Shown here: positions 25,290 to 33,900 of the stretch, piece by piece
How positions within the stretch are numbered: position 1 is the stretch's first letter
Layout: each line of letters begins with the position of its first letter
Assembly: GCA_023391095.1 (NCBI GenBank)
Contig: JAEWBN010000018.1
Coordinates: 5,888 to 69,887 of the forward strand
Direction of reading: 5' to 3'
DNA: 64,000 bases
Origin: Pseudomonadota bacterium
GTDB taxonomy: Bacteria > Pseudomonadota > Alphaproteobacteria > Rhizobiales > Devosiaceae
The notes under the pieces: generated by a model
What the model saw: the letters and a program-made list of their open reading frames with translations, nothing else
Told to the model about the DNA's origin: nothing
Databases searched by the model: none
Position numbers and translations under genes: made by a program

Positions 25290-25942
25290 GTGGTGATCTG
25301 CAAAAGCTGCTGACCTGGCTGTCGCCGGCCTTTCCGGTGGGCGCCTTTGCATGGTCGGCGGGGCTGGAAACCGCCATCGTCGACGGCCGCGTCCATGACC
25401 GCGCCACAGCGGAGGACTGGATCGGCGGCGCCCTGTCCCATGGCGGCGTGCGCACGGACGCGATCCTTCTCGCGCACGCGCACAGGGACTGGGACAAGGC
25501 CGAGACGTTGCGCGAGATCGCCGATCTCTGCGCGGCGCTGACCCCGTCGCGCGAGCGACTGGCCGAAACTCACCAGACCGGGAATGCCTTTGTGCTCGCC
25601 AGTGCGGCTTGGCCAGCGACGGCGACACCGGCCTATCCACGCCCATGCCCCTACCCCATCGCCGTGGGCGCGCTGGCCGGCAGCCACGCCATCGGGCTCA
25701 CGGACACGCTGATCGCCTACCTCACCGCCACCGTCCATTCACAGGTGTCGGTTGCGGTGCGCCTCGTACCCATCGGGCAGAGCGACGGGCTGGCCATCAT
25801 GGCCGCGCTGGAGCCGGCAATCGCTGCATTGGCGCAAATGTGCCAGCATGCCACACTGGACGAAATCGGCTCGGTAGCCTATGGCGCCGATATCGCCCAG
25901 ATGCAGCACGAAGCGCTGCCCACAAGGATTTTCCGCTCATGA
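25286..25942 (+). CDS. ureF: UreF, urease accessory protein
   Basis: 218 aa, starting at a TTG that overlaps the ureE stop (TTGA), the only start that fits the family N-terminus (LQKLLTWLSPAFPVGAFAWSAGLE). UreF bridges UreD and UreG during nickel insertion. Later family stretches are ETHQTGNAFVLA and YLTATVHSQVSVAVRLVPIGQSDGL. Its stop overlaps the ATG of the DUF3995 gene (ATGA). The rare TTG may hold UreF below UreE in amount. Confidence 0.93.
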   Translation: MSGDLQKLLTWLSPAFPVGAFAWSAGLETAIVDGRVHDRATAEDWIGGALSHGGVRTDAILLAHAHRDWDKAETLREIADLCAALTPSRERLAETHQTGNAFVLASAAWPATATPAYPRPCPYPIAVGALAGSHAIGLTDTLIAYLTATVHSQVSVAVRLVPIGQSDGLAIMAALEPAIAALAQMCQHATLDEIGSVAYGADIAQMQHEALPTRIFRS

Positions 25943-26370
25943 ACATGCTCATCTCGTCACTCATGTTCATTGCCCTGTTTGCTGTCGCAATCGCCCACTT
26001 TTCCTGGGCCATTGGCAGCACCTGGCCCATCCGCAACGAGAAGCTGCTGGCCCAGACCGTCGTGGGCACGGCTGGCATCGAGCGCATGCCGCCGCGCCTG
26101 GCCTCGCTGGCCGTGGCCATCGCCACCATGGCGGCTGGCATCTTCGGCCTGGCGCTCGCGGACCATGACAGTGGCGGCGCCTGGCTCTCGGCCATCGGCG
26201 CGTTGATCGGGCTGGTGTTCCTCGCGCGCGGCGTCATCGGCTACACCCCTTGGTGGGCCGCGCTGACGCCGGAGCCCAACTTCCGCTTCAATGACCGGCG
26301 GGTCTATTCTCCGCTCTGCCTCGTGCTCGGCGTGGGCTTTTTCGCGCTCGTCATCATCCGCCACATCTAA
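25939..26370 (+). CDS. DUF3995-type four-helix membrane protein, coupled to ureF
   Basis: 143 aa starting at the ATG that overlaps the ureF stop. Four hydrophobic segments are visible. Features seen in DUF3995 proteins include HFSWAIGSTWPIRNEKLLA, VVGTAGIERMPP, LARGVIGYTP and the C-terminal FNDRRVYSPLCLVLGVGF. Function of the family is not known. Its position between ureF and ureG, with a four-base overlap upstream and 11 bases downstream, ties it to urease expression; a role in membrane nickel, ammonia or urea movement is only a possibility. Confidence 0.82.
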   Translation: MNMLISSLMFIALFAVAIAHFSWAIGSTWPIRNEKLLAQTVVGTAGIERMPPRLASLAVAIATMAAGIFGLALADHDSGGAWLSAIGALIGLVFLARGVIGYTPWWAALTPEPNFRFNDRRVYSPLCLVLGVGFFALVIIRHI

Positions 26371-26381
26371 GGGAACGCCCC

Positions 26382-27014
26382 ATGTCCAAGAGCCTCAACG
26401 GTCCTCTCCGCATCGGAATTGGCGGCCCGGTGGGCTCGGGCAAGACGACCCTGTGCGAAATGCTGCTCAAGGCCATGCGCGACCGCTATTCCATGGCCGT
26501 GGTCACCAATGACATCTATACCCGCGAGGATGCGCTGATCCTCGCCCGGGTGCAGGCCATTTCCGAAGACCGCATTGTGGGGGTCGAAACCGGGGGCTGT
26601 CCGCACACCGCGATCCGCGAAGACGCTTCGCTGAACCTGGCGGCTATCGACGATCTCAATCGCAAATTTCCCGATCTCGACATCATCCTGATCGAAAGCG
26701 GCGGCGATAACCTGGCCGCAACCTTTTCCCCGGACCTCGCCGACCTCACCATCTATGTGATCTCGGTGGCCCAAGGCGAGAAGATCCCCCGCAAGGGTGG
26801 ACCGGCCATTTCCCGTTCGGACCTTCTGGTGATCACCCATACCGATCTGGCGCCCCATGTCGGCGCCAGCCTCGAGGTGATGGAAAGCGACACGCAGAAG
26901 GTGCGCGAGGGGCGGCCGTACGTGTTTACCGACCTGTTGCGCCGGGAAAGCCTCGACCAGATCATCGGCTTTATCGAAAAGCATGGCGGTTTTGCTGCGC
27001 AGGCCGCCGAGTAG
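26382..27014 (+). CDS. ureG: UreG, urease accessory GTPase
   Basis: 210 aa SIMIBI-class GTPase that drives nickel delivery to UreABC with UreDFE. P-loop GPVGSGKTT (residues about 14-22), VVTNDIYTREDA, the Cys-Pro-His metal motif GGCPHTAIREDAS, LIESGGDNLAATFSPDL and VISVAQGEKIPRKGGP are all conserved. It lies 11 bases after the DUF3995 gene and nine bases before a GNAT gene. Confidence 0.97.
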   Translation: MSKSLNGPLRIGIGGPVGSGKTTLCEMLLKAMRDRYSMAVVTNDIYTREDALILARVQAISEDRIVGVETGGCPHTAIREDASLNLAAIDDLNRKFPDLDIILIESGGDNLAATFSPDLADLTIYVISVAQGEKIPRKGGPAISRSDLLVITHTDLAPHVGASLEVMESDTQKVREGRPYVFTDLLRRESLDQIIGFIEKHGGFAAQAAE

Positions 27015-27023
27015 GCAGCGACG

Positions 27024-27473
27024 ATGGCGTATCTCCGGCTGCGCAAAGACCTGACGCAACGCTCCGCCCCGCCCAGCTGGCCCCAAGGCGTCCAGCCTGT
27101 GCTCCTGAACCCGGGCAATTCGCGCGCCGTCCATGAGCTTTTGACGGACGCGTTCCCGGACTTTCCACTATATGGCCAGTGGTATTCAGCCCTTGTCGCG
27201 GACAGCGAATATGATCCAGACCTGTGCGTAGTGGCGCTGGGCGCTGGCGGCGCTATCGCCGGCTATGTGCAGTGCTGGACGTCCTGCTTCATCAAGGATC
27301 TGGTGGTCGCCCCACCCTATCGCGGCAGCGGCATCGGCCTGGCCTTGATGCAGCATGTCTTCGGCCGGTTCGCCTATCGTGGCGCCGCAGCGGTGGATCT
27401 CAAGGTCGCCGTCGATGCCCTGCCGGCGAGGCGGCTTTACAGCCGCCTCGGCATGGTTGAGGTGGCGCACTAG
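27024..27473 (+). CDS. GNAT family N-acetyltransferase at the end of the urease operon
   Basis: 149 aa. The C-terminal two thirds match the GNAT fold with acetyl-CoA loop VVAPPYRGSGIGLALMQHVFG (Q/RxxGxG/A type: YRGSGIG) and the C-terminal ARRLYSRLGMVEV. Substrate is unknown. It starts nine bases after ureG, so it is likely on the same transcript. Its TAG stop shares a CTAG tetramer with the TAG stop of the converging glgX gene. Confidence 0.88.
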   Translation: MAYLRLRKDLTQRSAPPSWPQGVQPVLLNPGNSRAVHELLTDAFPDFPLYGQWYSALVADSEYDPDLCVVALGAGGAIAGYVQCWTSCFIKDLVVAPPYRGSGIGLALMQHVFGRFAYRGAAAVDLKVAVDALPARRLYSRLGMVEVAH

Positions 27474-29485
27474 GCTTCCTTCGCCGTCGGACGGATCAGC
27501 GCCACGACAGAGCGCGGGGGCACGGTTGCGGTCCCGCCGGCAAAGCCGACCTCAAGCGTGGCGTCCGACTGGATGCCAACCGCCCAATCGCCTTCAGGCA
27601 AATGCGCGACAACGGGCTCGATGCGGCGATTGAACCACACCAGCACTTCGTCGTCCTTGTGGCGCAGATGCATGCCGAGGACGGATGCCCCGGCATCGTT
27701 CCAGTCCTCTTCGGACATTTCCCGACCGTCCGGATGCAGCCAGACCACGTCACGCACGCCCTGCCGGTCCTGCCCGCTCAGCCAATGGTCATGGCTGATG
27801 GCCGGGTGCTCCTTGCGGAAGGCGTTGACCGCCGCAACGAAATCGACCAGCGCACCGTCGGCATTGTCCCAATCGACCCAGGTGATTTCGTTGTCCTGGG
27901 CATAGGCGTTGTTGTTGCCCTGCTGAGTGCGGTACATCTCGTCGCCCTGCTGGATGAGCGGCGTCCCGCGCGACAGGAACAGCGTGGCGAGCATGGCGCG
28001 GACATCGCGCCGGCGGGCGGCATTGACGTTTTCGTCTTCCGTCTCGCCTTCGACGCCGCAGTTCCAGGACTGGTTGTTGTTGTGCCCGTCCTTGTTGTTC
28101 TCGCCATTCGCCTCGTTGTGCTTGTCGTGGTAGCTGACAAGGTCCCTCAACGTGAAGCCGTCATGGACCGCGAGCATGTTGACGCCATGATGCGGCTTGC
28201 GGCCGGCAAAATCGAACAGTTCCGCCGAGCCGGATACCTTGCCGGCGAGCGCCCCGATTTTGGCCGGCTCGCCCTTCCAGAAGGCACGGATTTCATCGCG
28301 ATAGGTGTCGTTGTGCTCCTGGAATTCCTGGCCGAACTTGCCCACGGCATAGCCGCCCGGGCCCGGATCCCAGGGCTCGGCAACCAGGATCACCTTGCTC
28401 AGCACCGGATCGGCCTTGATCTTCTGGAGCATCTCGGCTTCCGGATTGAACGCCGGATCGCGGCCCAGCACGGTGGCAAGGTCGAAGCGGAAGCCGGCGA
28501 CGCCCAGTTCCTCGACATAGTAGCGCAGGCTCTCGATCACCAGCCGCTGCACGGCCGGATGATCGCAGCGCAGGGTGTTGCCGGTGCCGGTGTCGTTGAC
28601 GAGGTACTTTTTACCGTCCACGTCGACCCAGCGATAATAGGTCTGCGGATCAAGGCCCATCATGGAAAGGATCGGCCCCTGCTGGTCGCCCTCGCCGGTG
28701 TGGTTATAGACCACGTCGAGGATCACGTTGATGCCGGCCTTGCGATAGGCATCGGTCATCACCCGCAACTCCTGCGGCCCGCGCGGCACCAGCCGCGGAT
28801 CGACCGCAAAATAGGCGACGGGATTGTAGCCCCAGGCATTGGTGAGGCCGAGCGCCGGAAGGTGGCCCTCGTCGATCCAGGCGGCGGTGGGCATGAGCTG
28901 CACCGTATCGACGCCCAGATACTTGAAATGATCGATCACGCGCTTGGTGGTCAGCGCCGCCACGGTGCCGCGCAGCGGACCCTGCACGCTCGGGTGGCGC
29001 ATGGTGAAGCCACGAACATTGAGCTCGTAGAAGAGGTTCGGGATCTTCTTGCGCCGCGGCTTGGCCTTGTCCTCTGCCTCGCCGCGAATGATCGCCTTGG
29101 GCACCAGCGGGGCGGTGTCCACGGCCTCTTCCCGGCCCAGACGCAGGCGCGGCGAGCGCACGAATACCCGGTCGAGGTGGCGGGCATAAGGATCGACCAG
29201 AAGCTTGTTGGGGTCAAAGAAGAACCCCTGGTCCGGATCGTAGGGCCCATCGGCGCGCAGGCCATAACGGGCGCCCGGCCCGATATTGGCGATCAGGCCG
29301 GCGCGGATGTGGTCCTTGTGCACATCGAGTTCGAACCGGTCGATTTCTTGGTCCGCCTCGTCGAACAGGCACACCCATATGGTGGTGGCGCTTTCGGAAT
29401 AGACAGCAAAATTCACCCCGTCGGGGGTCACCGTGGCGCCGAGCGCGTCGGTGCGCCCGGCATTGGGCACCAGTTCTGGTTTCAT
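27470..29485 (-). CDS. glgX: GlgX, glycogen debranching enzyme (GH13)
   Basis: 671 aa from the ATG at 29485; longer frames upstream overlap the pgm gene and are unlikely. It has an N-terminal CBM48-like domain and a GH13 barrel with DVVYNHTGEGD, the nucleophile region GFRFDLATVLGRD, the acid region LVAEPWDPG and NMLAVHDGFTLRDLVSYHDKHNEANGE (read as NMLAVHDGFTLRD and HDKHNEANGE). It cuts alpha-1,6 branches of phosphorylase-trimmed glycogen. It is the last gene of the glg operon, 13 bases after pgm. Confidence 0.93.
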   Translation of the reverse strand: MKPELVPNAGRTDALGATVTPDGVNFAVYSESATTIWVCLFDEADQEIDRFELDVHKDHIRAGLIANIGPGARYGLRADGPYDPDQGFFFDPNKLLVDPYARHLDRVFVRSPRLRLGREEAVDTAPLVPKAIIRGEAEDKAKPRRKKIPNLFYELNVRGFTMRHPSVQGPLRGTVAALTTKRVIDHFKYLGVDTVQLMPTAAWIDEGHLPALGLTNAWGYNPVAYFAVDPRLVPRGPQELRVMTDAYRKAGINVILDVVYNHTGEGDQQGPILSMMGLDPQTYYRWVDVDGKKYLVNDTGTGNTLRCDHPAVQRLVIESLRYYVEELGVAGFRFDLATVLGRDPAFNPEAEMLQKIKADPVLSKVILVAEPWDPGPGGYAVGKFGQEFQEHNDTYRDEIRAFWKGEPAKIGALAGKVSGSAELFDFAGRKPHHGVNMLAVHDGFTLRDLVSYHDKHNEANGENNKDGHNNNQSWNCGVEGETEDENVNAARRRDVRAMLATLFLSRGTPLIQQGDEMYRTQQGNNNAYAQDNEITWVDWDNADGALVDFVAAVNAFRKEHPAISHDHWLSGQDRQGVRDVVWLHPDGREMSEEDWNDAGASVLGMHLRHKDDEVLVWFNRRIEPVVAHLPEGDWAVGIQSDATLEVGFAGGTATVPPRSVVALIRPTAKEA

Positions 29486-29498
29486 CGATAAAGCCGAT

Positions 29499-31133
29499 CT
29501 AGGTAATGACGCTGGGCTCGGTCCGTCCGGTTCGCGCCTTGATCCCCGCCAGTTGCTCTGCGATCCCGATAAGGGGTTCGAGGGCAAGCTGGGTGTCGAG
29601 ATCGTGGCGTCCATCGGCGGCCTCGTACCGTTCAAGATAAACGCGCAACGTGGCGCCTACCGTCCCGGTTCCTGACAGGCGCAGGACTATTCGCGATCCA
29701 TCGGTGAAGCCGATCCGCACGCCCTGCCTGGCGCTGGTCGAGCCATCGACCGGATCGTGATAGGTAAAGTCGTCGGCATAGGCCACCTGGAGGTCATCGG
29801 CGAATACCTTGCCGGCCAGGGACGGCAGCTGGGCGCGCAGATCGTCCATAAGCTGATTGGCAATGGCGCTATCGACCTCTTCATAGTCGTGGCGCGTATA
29901 GTAGTTGCGCCCATAGGTCTGCCAGTGCTCGCGCACGATCTCGTCGACGCCCTGCCGGCGCACGGCCAGGATGTTGAGCCACAGCAGCACCGCCCAGAGC
30001 CCGTCCTTTTCCCGGACATGGTTCGAGCCGGTACCCGCGCTTTCCTCGCCGCAAATGGTGACGCGGCCGGCATCGAGCAGATTGCCGAAGAATTTCCAGC
30101 CCGTGGGCGTCTCGTGCATTTCGATGCCGAGCTTTTCCGCCACCCGGTCGGCCGCCGCGCTGGTGGGCATGGAGCGGGCGATGCCGGCAATGCCACTCTT
30201 GTAGCCGGGCGCGAGGTGGGCATTGGCGGCAAGCAGCGCCAGGGAGTCCGAAGGCGTCACGAACCGGTTCTTGCCGATGATCAGGTTGCGGTCGCCGTCG
30301 CCATCCGATGCGGCGCCGAAATCGGGCCCCTCGTCGGTCATCAGCAGGTCGAACATGTCCTTGCAATAGACGAGGTTGGGATCGGGATGCCCGTCGTTGA
30401 AGGACGGCGATGGCGTGCCGTTGATGACGGTGCCATCAGGCGCGCCGAGCATGCCCTCGAGAATGGCGTGGGCATAGGGACCGGTCACCGCATGCATGGC
30501 ATCGAAGGTCATGCGGAAGCCGCCCGCGAATAGGCCGCGAATGGCGTCGAAATCAAACAGGGACTGCATCAGCGCCGCATAGTCGGCGACCGGATCGATC
30601 ACCTCGACCACCATGTCCCCAACCGTCTGGGTGCCGATGGTGCCCAGGTCGATATCGGGCGTATCGAGTGTCTTGTAGCTGTCGAGGACCTTGCTGCGGG
30701 CATAGACCGCGTCGGTGATCTTTTCGGGAGCCGGTCCGCCATTGCCGATATTGTACTTGATGCCGAAATCGCCCTCCGGCCCGCCGGGATTGTGGCTGGC
30801 GGAAAGCACAAGGCCGCCAAACGCCTTGTAATGGCGGATGACATGGCTTGCGGCCGGCGTCGAAAGCAGACCGCCCTGCCCCACCATGACCTTGCCGAAC
30901 CCATTGGCCGCCGCGATGCGGATGGCCTTCTGGATCGCAACGTCATTGTAGAAGCGCCCGTCGCCACCGATCACCAGGGTCTGACCCTCATAGCCTTCAA
31001 GGCTGTCGAAGATCGACTGGATGAAGTTCTCGACATAATTGGGCTGGCTGAACACGGGCACGCGCTTGCGCAGGCCTGATGTCCCCGGCTTCTGGTCGGC
31101 ATAGGGCGTGGTCTTAATGATCTGCACTGTCAT
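29499..31133 (-). CDS. pgm: Alpha-D-glucose phosphomutase
   Basis: 544 aa, full length for the bacterial/eukaryotic-type enzyme that interconverts glucose-1-phosphate and glucose-6-phosphate. Phosphoserine loop LVLSASHNPGGPEGD, metal loop ASDGDGDRNL, sugar loop TICGEESAGTGSN and phosphate loop RLSGTGT are present. It links GlgC/GlgA synthesis and GlgP breakdown to glycolysis. Its start overlaps the 3' end of glgA by 20 bases. Confidence 0.95.
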   Translation of the reverse strand: MTVQIIKTTPYADQKPGTSGLRKRVPVFSQPNYVENFIQSIFDSLEGYEGQTLVIGGDGRFYNDVAIQKAIRIAAANGFGKVMVGQGGLLSTPAASHVIRHYKAFGGLVLSASHNPGGPEGDFGIKYNIGNGGPAPEKITDAVYARSKVLDSYKTLDTPDIDLGTIGTQTVGDMVVEVIDPVADYAALMQSLFDFDAIRGLFAGGFRMTFDAMHAVTGPYAHAILEGMLGAPDGTVINGTPSPSFNDGHPDPNLVYCKDMFDLLMTDEGPDFGAASDGDGDRNLIIGKNRFVTPSDSLALLAANAHLAPGYKSGIAGIARSMPTSAAADRVAEKLGIEMHETPTGWKFFGNLLDAGRVTICGEESAGTGSNHVREKDGLWAVLLWLNILAVRRQGVDEIVREHWQTYGRNYYTRHDYEEVDSAIANQLMDDLRAQLPSLAGKVFADDLQVAYADDFTYHDPVDGSTSARQGVRIGFTDGSRIVLRLSGTGTVGATLRVYLERYEAADGRHDLDTQLALEPLIGIAEQLAGIKARTGRTEPSVIT

Positions 31134-32577
31134 GTGTCGTCATTCCGGTGAGCGAGGCATAGATCTGGGCATAGCGGGCGGCGCTGGTGGCCCAGCTCAC
31201 ATCCGACTTCATCCCGCGTCTCTGCATTTTCTTCCAGGTTTTCTGGTCGGCATAGAGGGCAAGCGTCCGGCGGATGGCATTGCCGAGTGCCCCTTCGTCG
31301 GGCGGGGCAAACTGCACGCCGGTCGCGACTTCCGCCTGCAAAGCAGCGACATTGGCATCGATGACCGTGTCGTTGAGCCCGCCAACGCGGCTGACCAGCG
31401 GCACGCAGCCATAGCGCAGGGCATAAAGCTGGGTGAGGCCGCAGGGCTCGAAACGCGATGGCACTACCATCACATCCGCACCGCCTTGCACCAGATGGCT
31501 CAGCATCTCGTTATAACCGGTCACCAGCCCGACCCGTCCGGGATGGCGCATGGCGGCGGCGCGAATGGCGTTTTCAAGCTCGGCCTCGCCTGAACCCAGC
31601 ACCGCCAGCTGTCCGCCTTCGGCGATCAGCATGTCGATATTGGCAGCGAGCAGGTCTATGCCCTTTTGCCACGTCAGCCGGCTGACCACGGAGAACAGGG
31701 GCCCGTCCGAAGCTTCAAGGCCGAACGCCTCCTGCAGGGCGCGCTTGTTGGCCTGCCGCCCCTGAATGGTGCCTGCGGTGAAAGTCTGGGCGAGCGACGT
31801 GTCGGTGGCCGGGTTCCAGGCCTCCATGTCGATGCCGTTGAGCACACCGAAAACAGTCGCGGAGCGGTTGTTGAGAAGACCATCGAGCCCCATGCCGAAG
31901 GCCGGCGTGCGGATCTCTGCGGCATACGTAGGTGACACAGTGGTCACCACGTCGGCGCATTCGACGCCAGCCTTGAGATAGCCGACACCACCATAATATT
32001 CGACGCCCTCAACAGAGAAGGCATGCGCGGGAAGCCGCAGCTGACCGAATATATCCGCCCCGAACGTGCCCTGGAAGGCCATGTTGTGGACCGTCATCAC
32101 GGTCTTGAGGGTGGAGGACGGCCCGAACTTGACATAGGCGGGCACAAGCCCGGCCTGCCAGTCATGGGCGTGGATCACATTGGGCCGGTATCCCGGAACA
32201 AGGCCCAGGCCCAGTTCCGAAGCTACCCAGGACAGCGCCGCAAAGCGCTTCCAGTTGTCCGGCCAGTCCCAGCCGTCGGGCGACATATAGGGGTTGCCGG
32301 GCCGGTCATAGAGGGCTGGCGCATCGAGCACGATCAGGTCGAGCCCTGCCACGCGCCCGGCGATAAGCCTGCCTGTGACGCCGAACAGGTCTTCGAAACT
32401 GGCGACCTGCCGCCCGTCTTCCATCCGGGACGTGACGGAAGGATAGCCGGGCACCAGGGTCCGCATGCTGACGCCGGATTCGGCCAGGGCCGCCGGCAGG
32501 GCACCGGCCACATCGGCCAGCCCCCCCGTTTTGATCAGCGGGTAGAGTTCGGACGTTACCGAAAGAACTTCGATCAT
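31114..32577 (-). CDS. glgA: GlgA, glycogen synthase (ADP-glucose)
   Basis: 487 aa from the ATG at 32577, which overlaps the glgC stop (ATGA). GT5 family: KTGGLADVAGALPAAL (ADP-glucose-binding KTGGL), HAHDWQAGLVPAY, VSRLTWQKGIDL and the C-terminal MVVPSRFEPCGLTQLYALRYG (read as SRFEPCGLTQLYALRYG with the catalytic Glu). It extends alpha-1,4-glucan with ADP-glucose made by GlgC. Confidence 0.95.
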   Translation of the reverse strand: MIEVLSVTSELYPLIKTGGLADVAGALPAALAESGVSMRTLVPGYPSVTSRMEDGRQVASFEDLFGVTGRLIAGRVAGLDLIVLDAPALYDRPGNPYMSPDGWDWPDNWKRFAALSWVASELGLGLVPGYRPNVIHAHDWQAGLVPAYVKFGPSSTLKTVMTVHNMAFQGTFGADIFGQLRLPAHAFSVEGVEYYGGVGYLKAGVECADVVTTVSPTYAAEIRTPAFGMGLDGLLNNRSATVFGVLNGIDMEAWNPATDTSLAQTFTAGTIQGRQANKRALQEAFGLEASDGPLFSVVSRLTWQKGIDLLAANIDMLIAEGGQLAVLGSGEAELENAIRAAAMRHPGRVGLVTGYNEMLSHLVQGGADVMVVPSRFEPCGLTQLYALRYGCVPLVSRVGGLNDTVIDANVAALQAEVATGVQFAPPDEGALGNAIRRTLALYADQKTWKKMQRRGMKSDVSWATSAARYAQIYASLTGMTTHDSADH

Positions 32578-33845
32578 CGATCCGCCAGATACTTGTTGAC
32601 CATGGCCTGGGTGATCAGCGTCACCCCGTCGGCGGAGCGCCGGAACCACTTGGCGTCGAATTCAGGGTCTTCGCCCACGACCAGTCCCTCGGGAATATTG
32701 ACGCCGCGGTCGATCACCACTTTCTTGAGCCGCGCATTCCGCCCGATGTCGCAATAGGGCAGCACCACCGCCTCATCGAGAACTGAATAGGAATGCACTC
32801 GCGAGCCGGTGGAAAGCAGCGTCTTCTGCAGGTGTCCACCGGAGATGATGCAATCGCCCGAGACCAGAGAATTGACCGCCGAGCCGCGCCGGCCGTCGAA
32901 ATCATGCACGAACTTGGCTGGCGGGGTGATCTCGGCATAGGTCCAGATCGGCCAGTCGCGATCGTAGAGATCGAGCTGCGGCTTGATATCGGTGAGGTCG
33001 ATCGAGGCTTTCCAGTAGGCGTCGATGGTTCCCACGTCGCGCCAATAGCTGACGGACTCGTTGCTGGAGCGGACGCAGGAGCGCGGGAAGCGGTGAGCCC
33101 AGGCCGTGCCGTTCTTGACGATATAGGGAATGATGTCCTTGCCGAAGTCGCGGCTGGAACCCTCAGTCGCAGCGTCGCGCCGCAGCTGTTCCATCAGGAA
33201 CCGCGTCTCGAAGACATAGATGCCCATCGAGGCCAAAGCCATGTCCGGATTGTCCGGAATGCCCGGCGGGTCCTTGGGCTTTTCGACGAATTCGACCACG
33301 CGGTCGCGTCCGTCCACATGCATCACGCCGAACCCGGTGGCCTCCATGCGGGGCACTTCCAGACACCCGATGGTGACGTCTGCGCCCGTGTCCACATGCT
33401 GGCGCAGCATGATTTCATAGTCCATCTTGTAGATATGGTCGCCCGCCAGGATGACGATATAGCGGGCGCCGGAATCCTCGATGATGTCCATGTTCTGGTA
33501 CACGGCGTCGGCCGTCCCAGCATACCACATGTCCTCGCGCACCCGCTGCGACGCGGGCAGCACGTCGAAACTCTCGTTGCGTTCCTGACGCAGAAAGTTC
33601 CACCCGCGCGAGAGGTGCCGGATCAGGCTGTGCGCCTGATACTGAGTAGCCACCGAGATGCGTCGAATGCCCGAATTGATGGCATTGCTGAGGGCAAAGT
33701 CGATGATACGCGACTTGCCGCCGAAATAGACCGCCGGCTTGGCGCGGCGGTCGGTCAGTTCCATCAGGCGCGTACCGCGCCCGCCCGCCAACACATAAGC
33801 CATGGCTTCACGAGCCAGTGGTGACGGAACCCGATAATCAGCCAT
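32574..33845 (-). CDS. glgC: GlgC, glucose-1-phosphate adenylyltransferase
   Basis: 423 aa. It makes ADP-glucose, the committed step of bacterial glycogen synthesis. The nucleotide loop YVLAGGRGTRLMELTDRRAKP, split here as AGGRGTRLMELT and DRRAKPAVYFGG, the substrate stretch FVEKPKDPPGIP, and a C-terminal left-handed helix region (VVLPYCDIGRNARLKKVVID) are visible. The enzyme class is allosteric, commonly activated by fructose-6-phosphate or pyruvate in alphaproteobacteria. Start ATG 33845; glgB ends 55 bases upstream. Confidence 0.95.
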   Translation of the reverse strand: MADYRVPSPLAREAMAYVLAGGRGTRLMELTDRRAKPAVYFGGKSRIIDFALSNAINSGIRRISVATQYQAHSLIRHLSRGWNFLRQERNESFDVLPASQRVREDMWYAGTADAVYQNMDIIEDSGARYIVILAGDHIYKMDYEIMLRQHVDTGADVTIGCLEVPRMEATGFGVMHVDGRDRVVEFVEKPKDPPGIPDNPDMALASMGIYVFETRFLMEQLRRDAATEGSSRDFGKDIIPYIVKNGTAWAHRFPRSCVRSSNESVSYWRDVGTIDAYWKASIDLTDIKPQLDLYDRDWPIWTYAEITPPAKFVHDFDGRRGSAVNSLVSGDCIISGGHLQKTLLSTGSRVHSYSVLDEAVVLPYCDIGRNARLKKVVIDRGVNIPEGLVVGEDPEFDAKWFRRSADGVTLITQAMVNKYLADR

Positions 33846-33900
33846 TTAATCCCTCCACTTGTGCCCGGGTTAAGCCGGGACGTATCACCCGCGAACCGTT

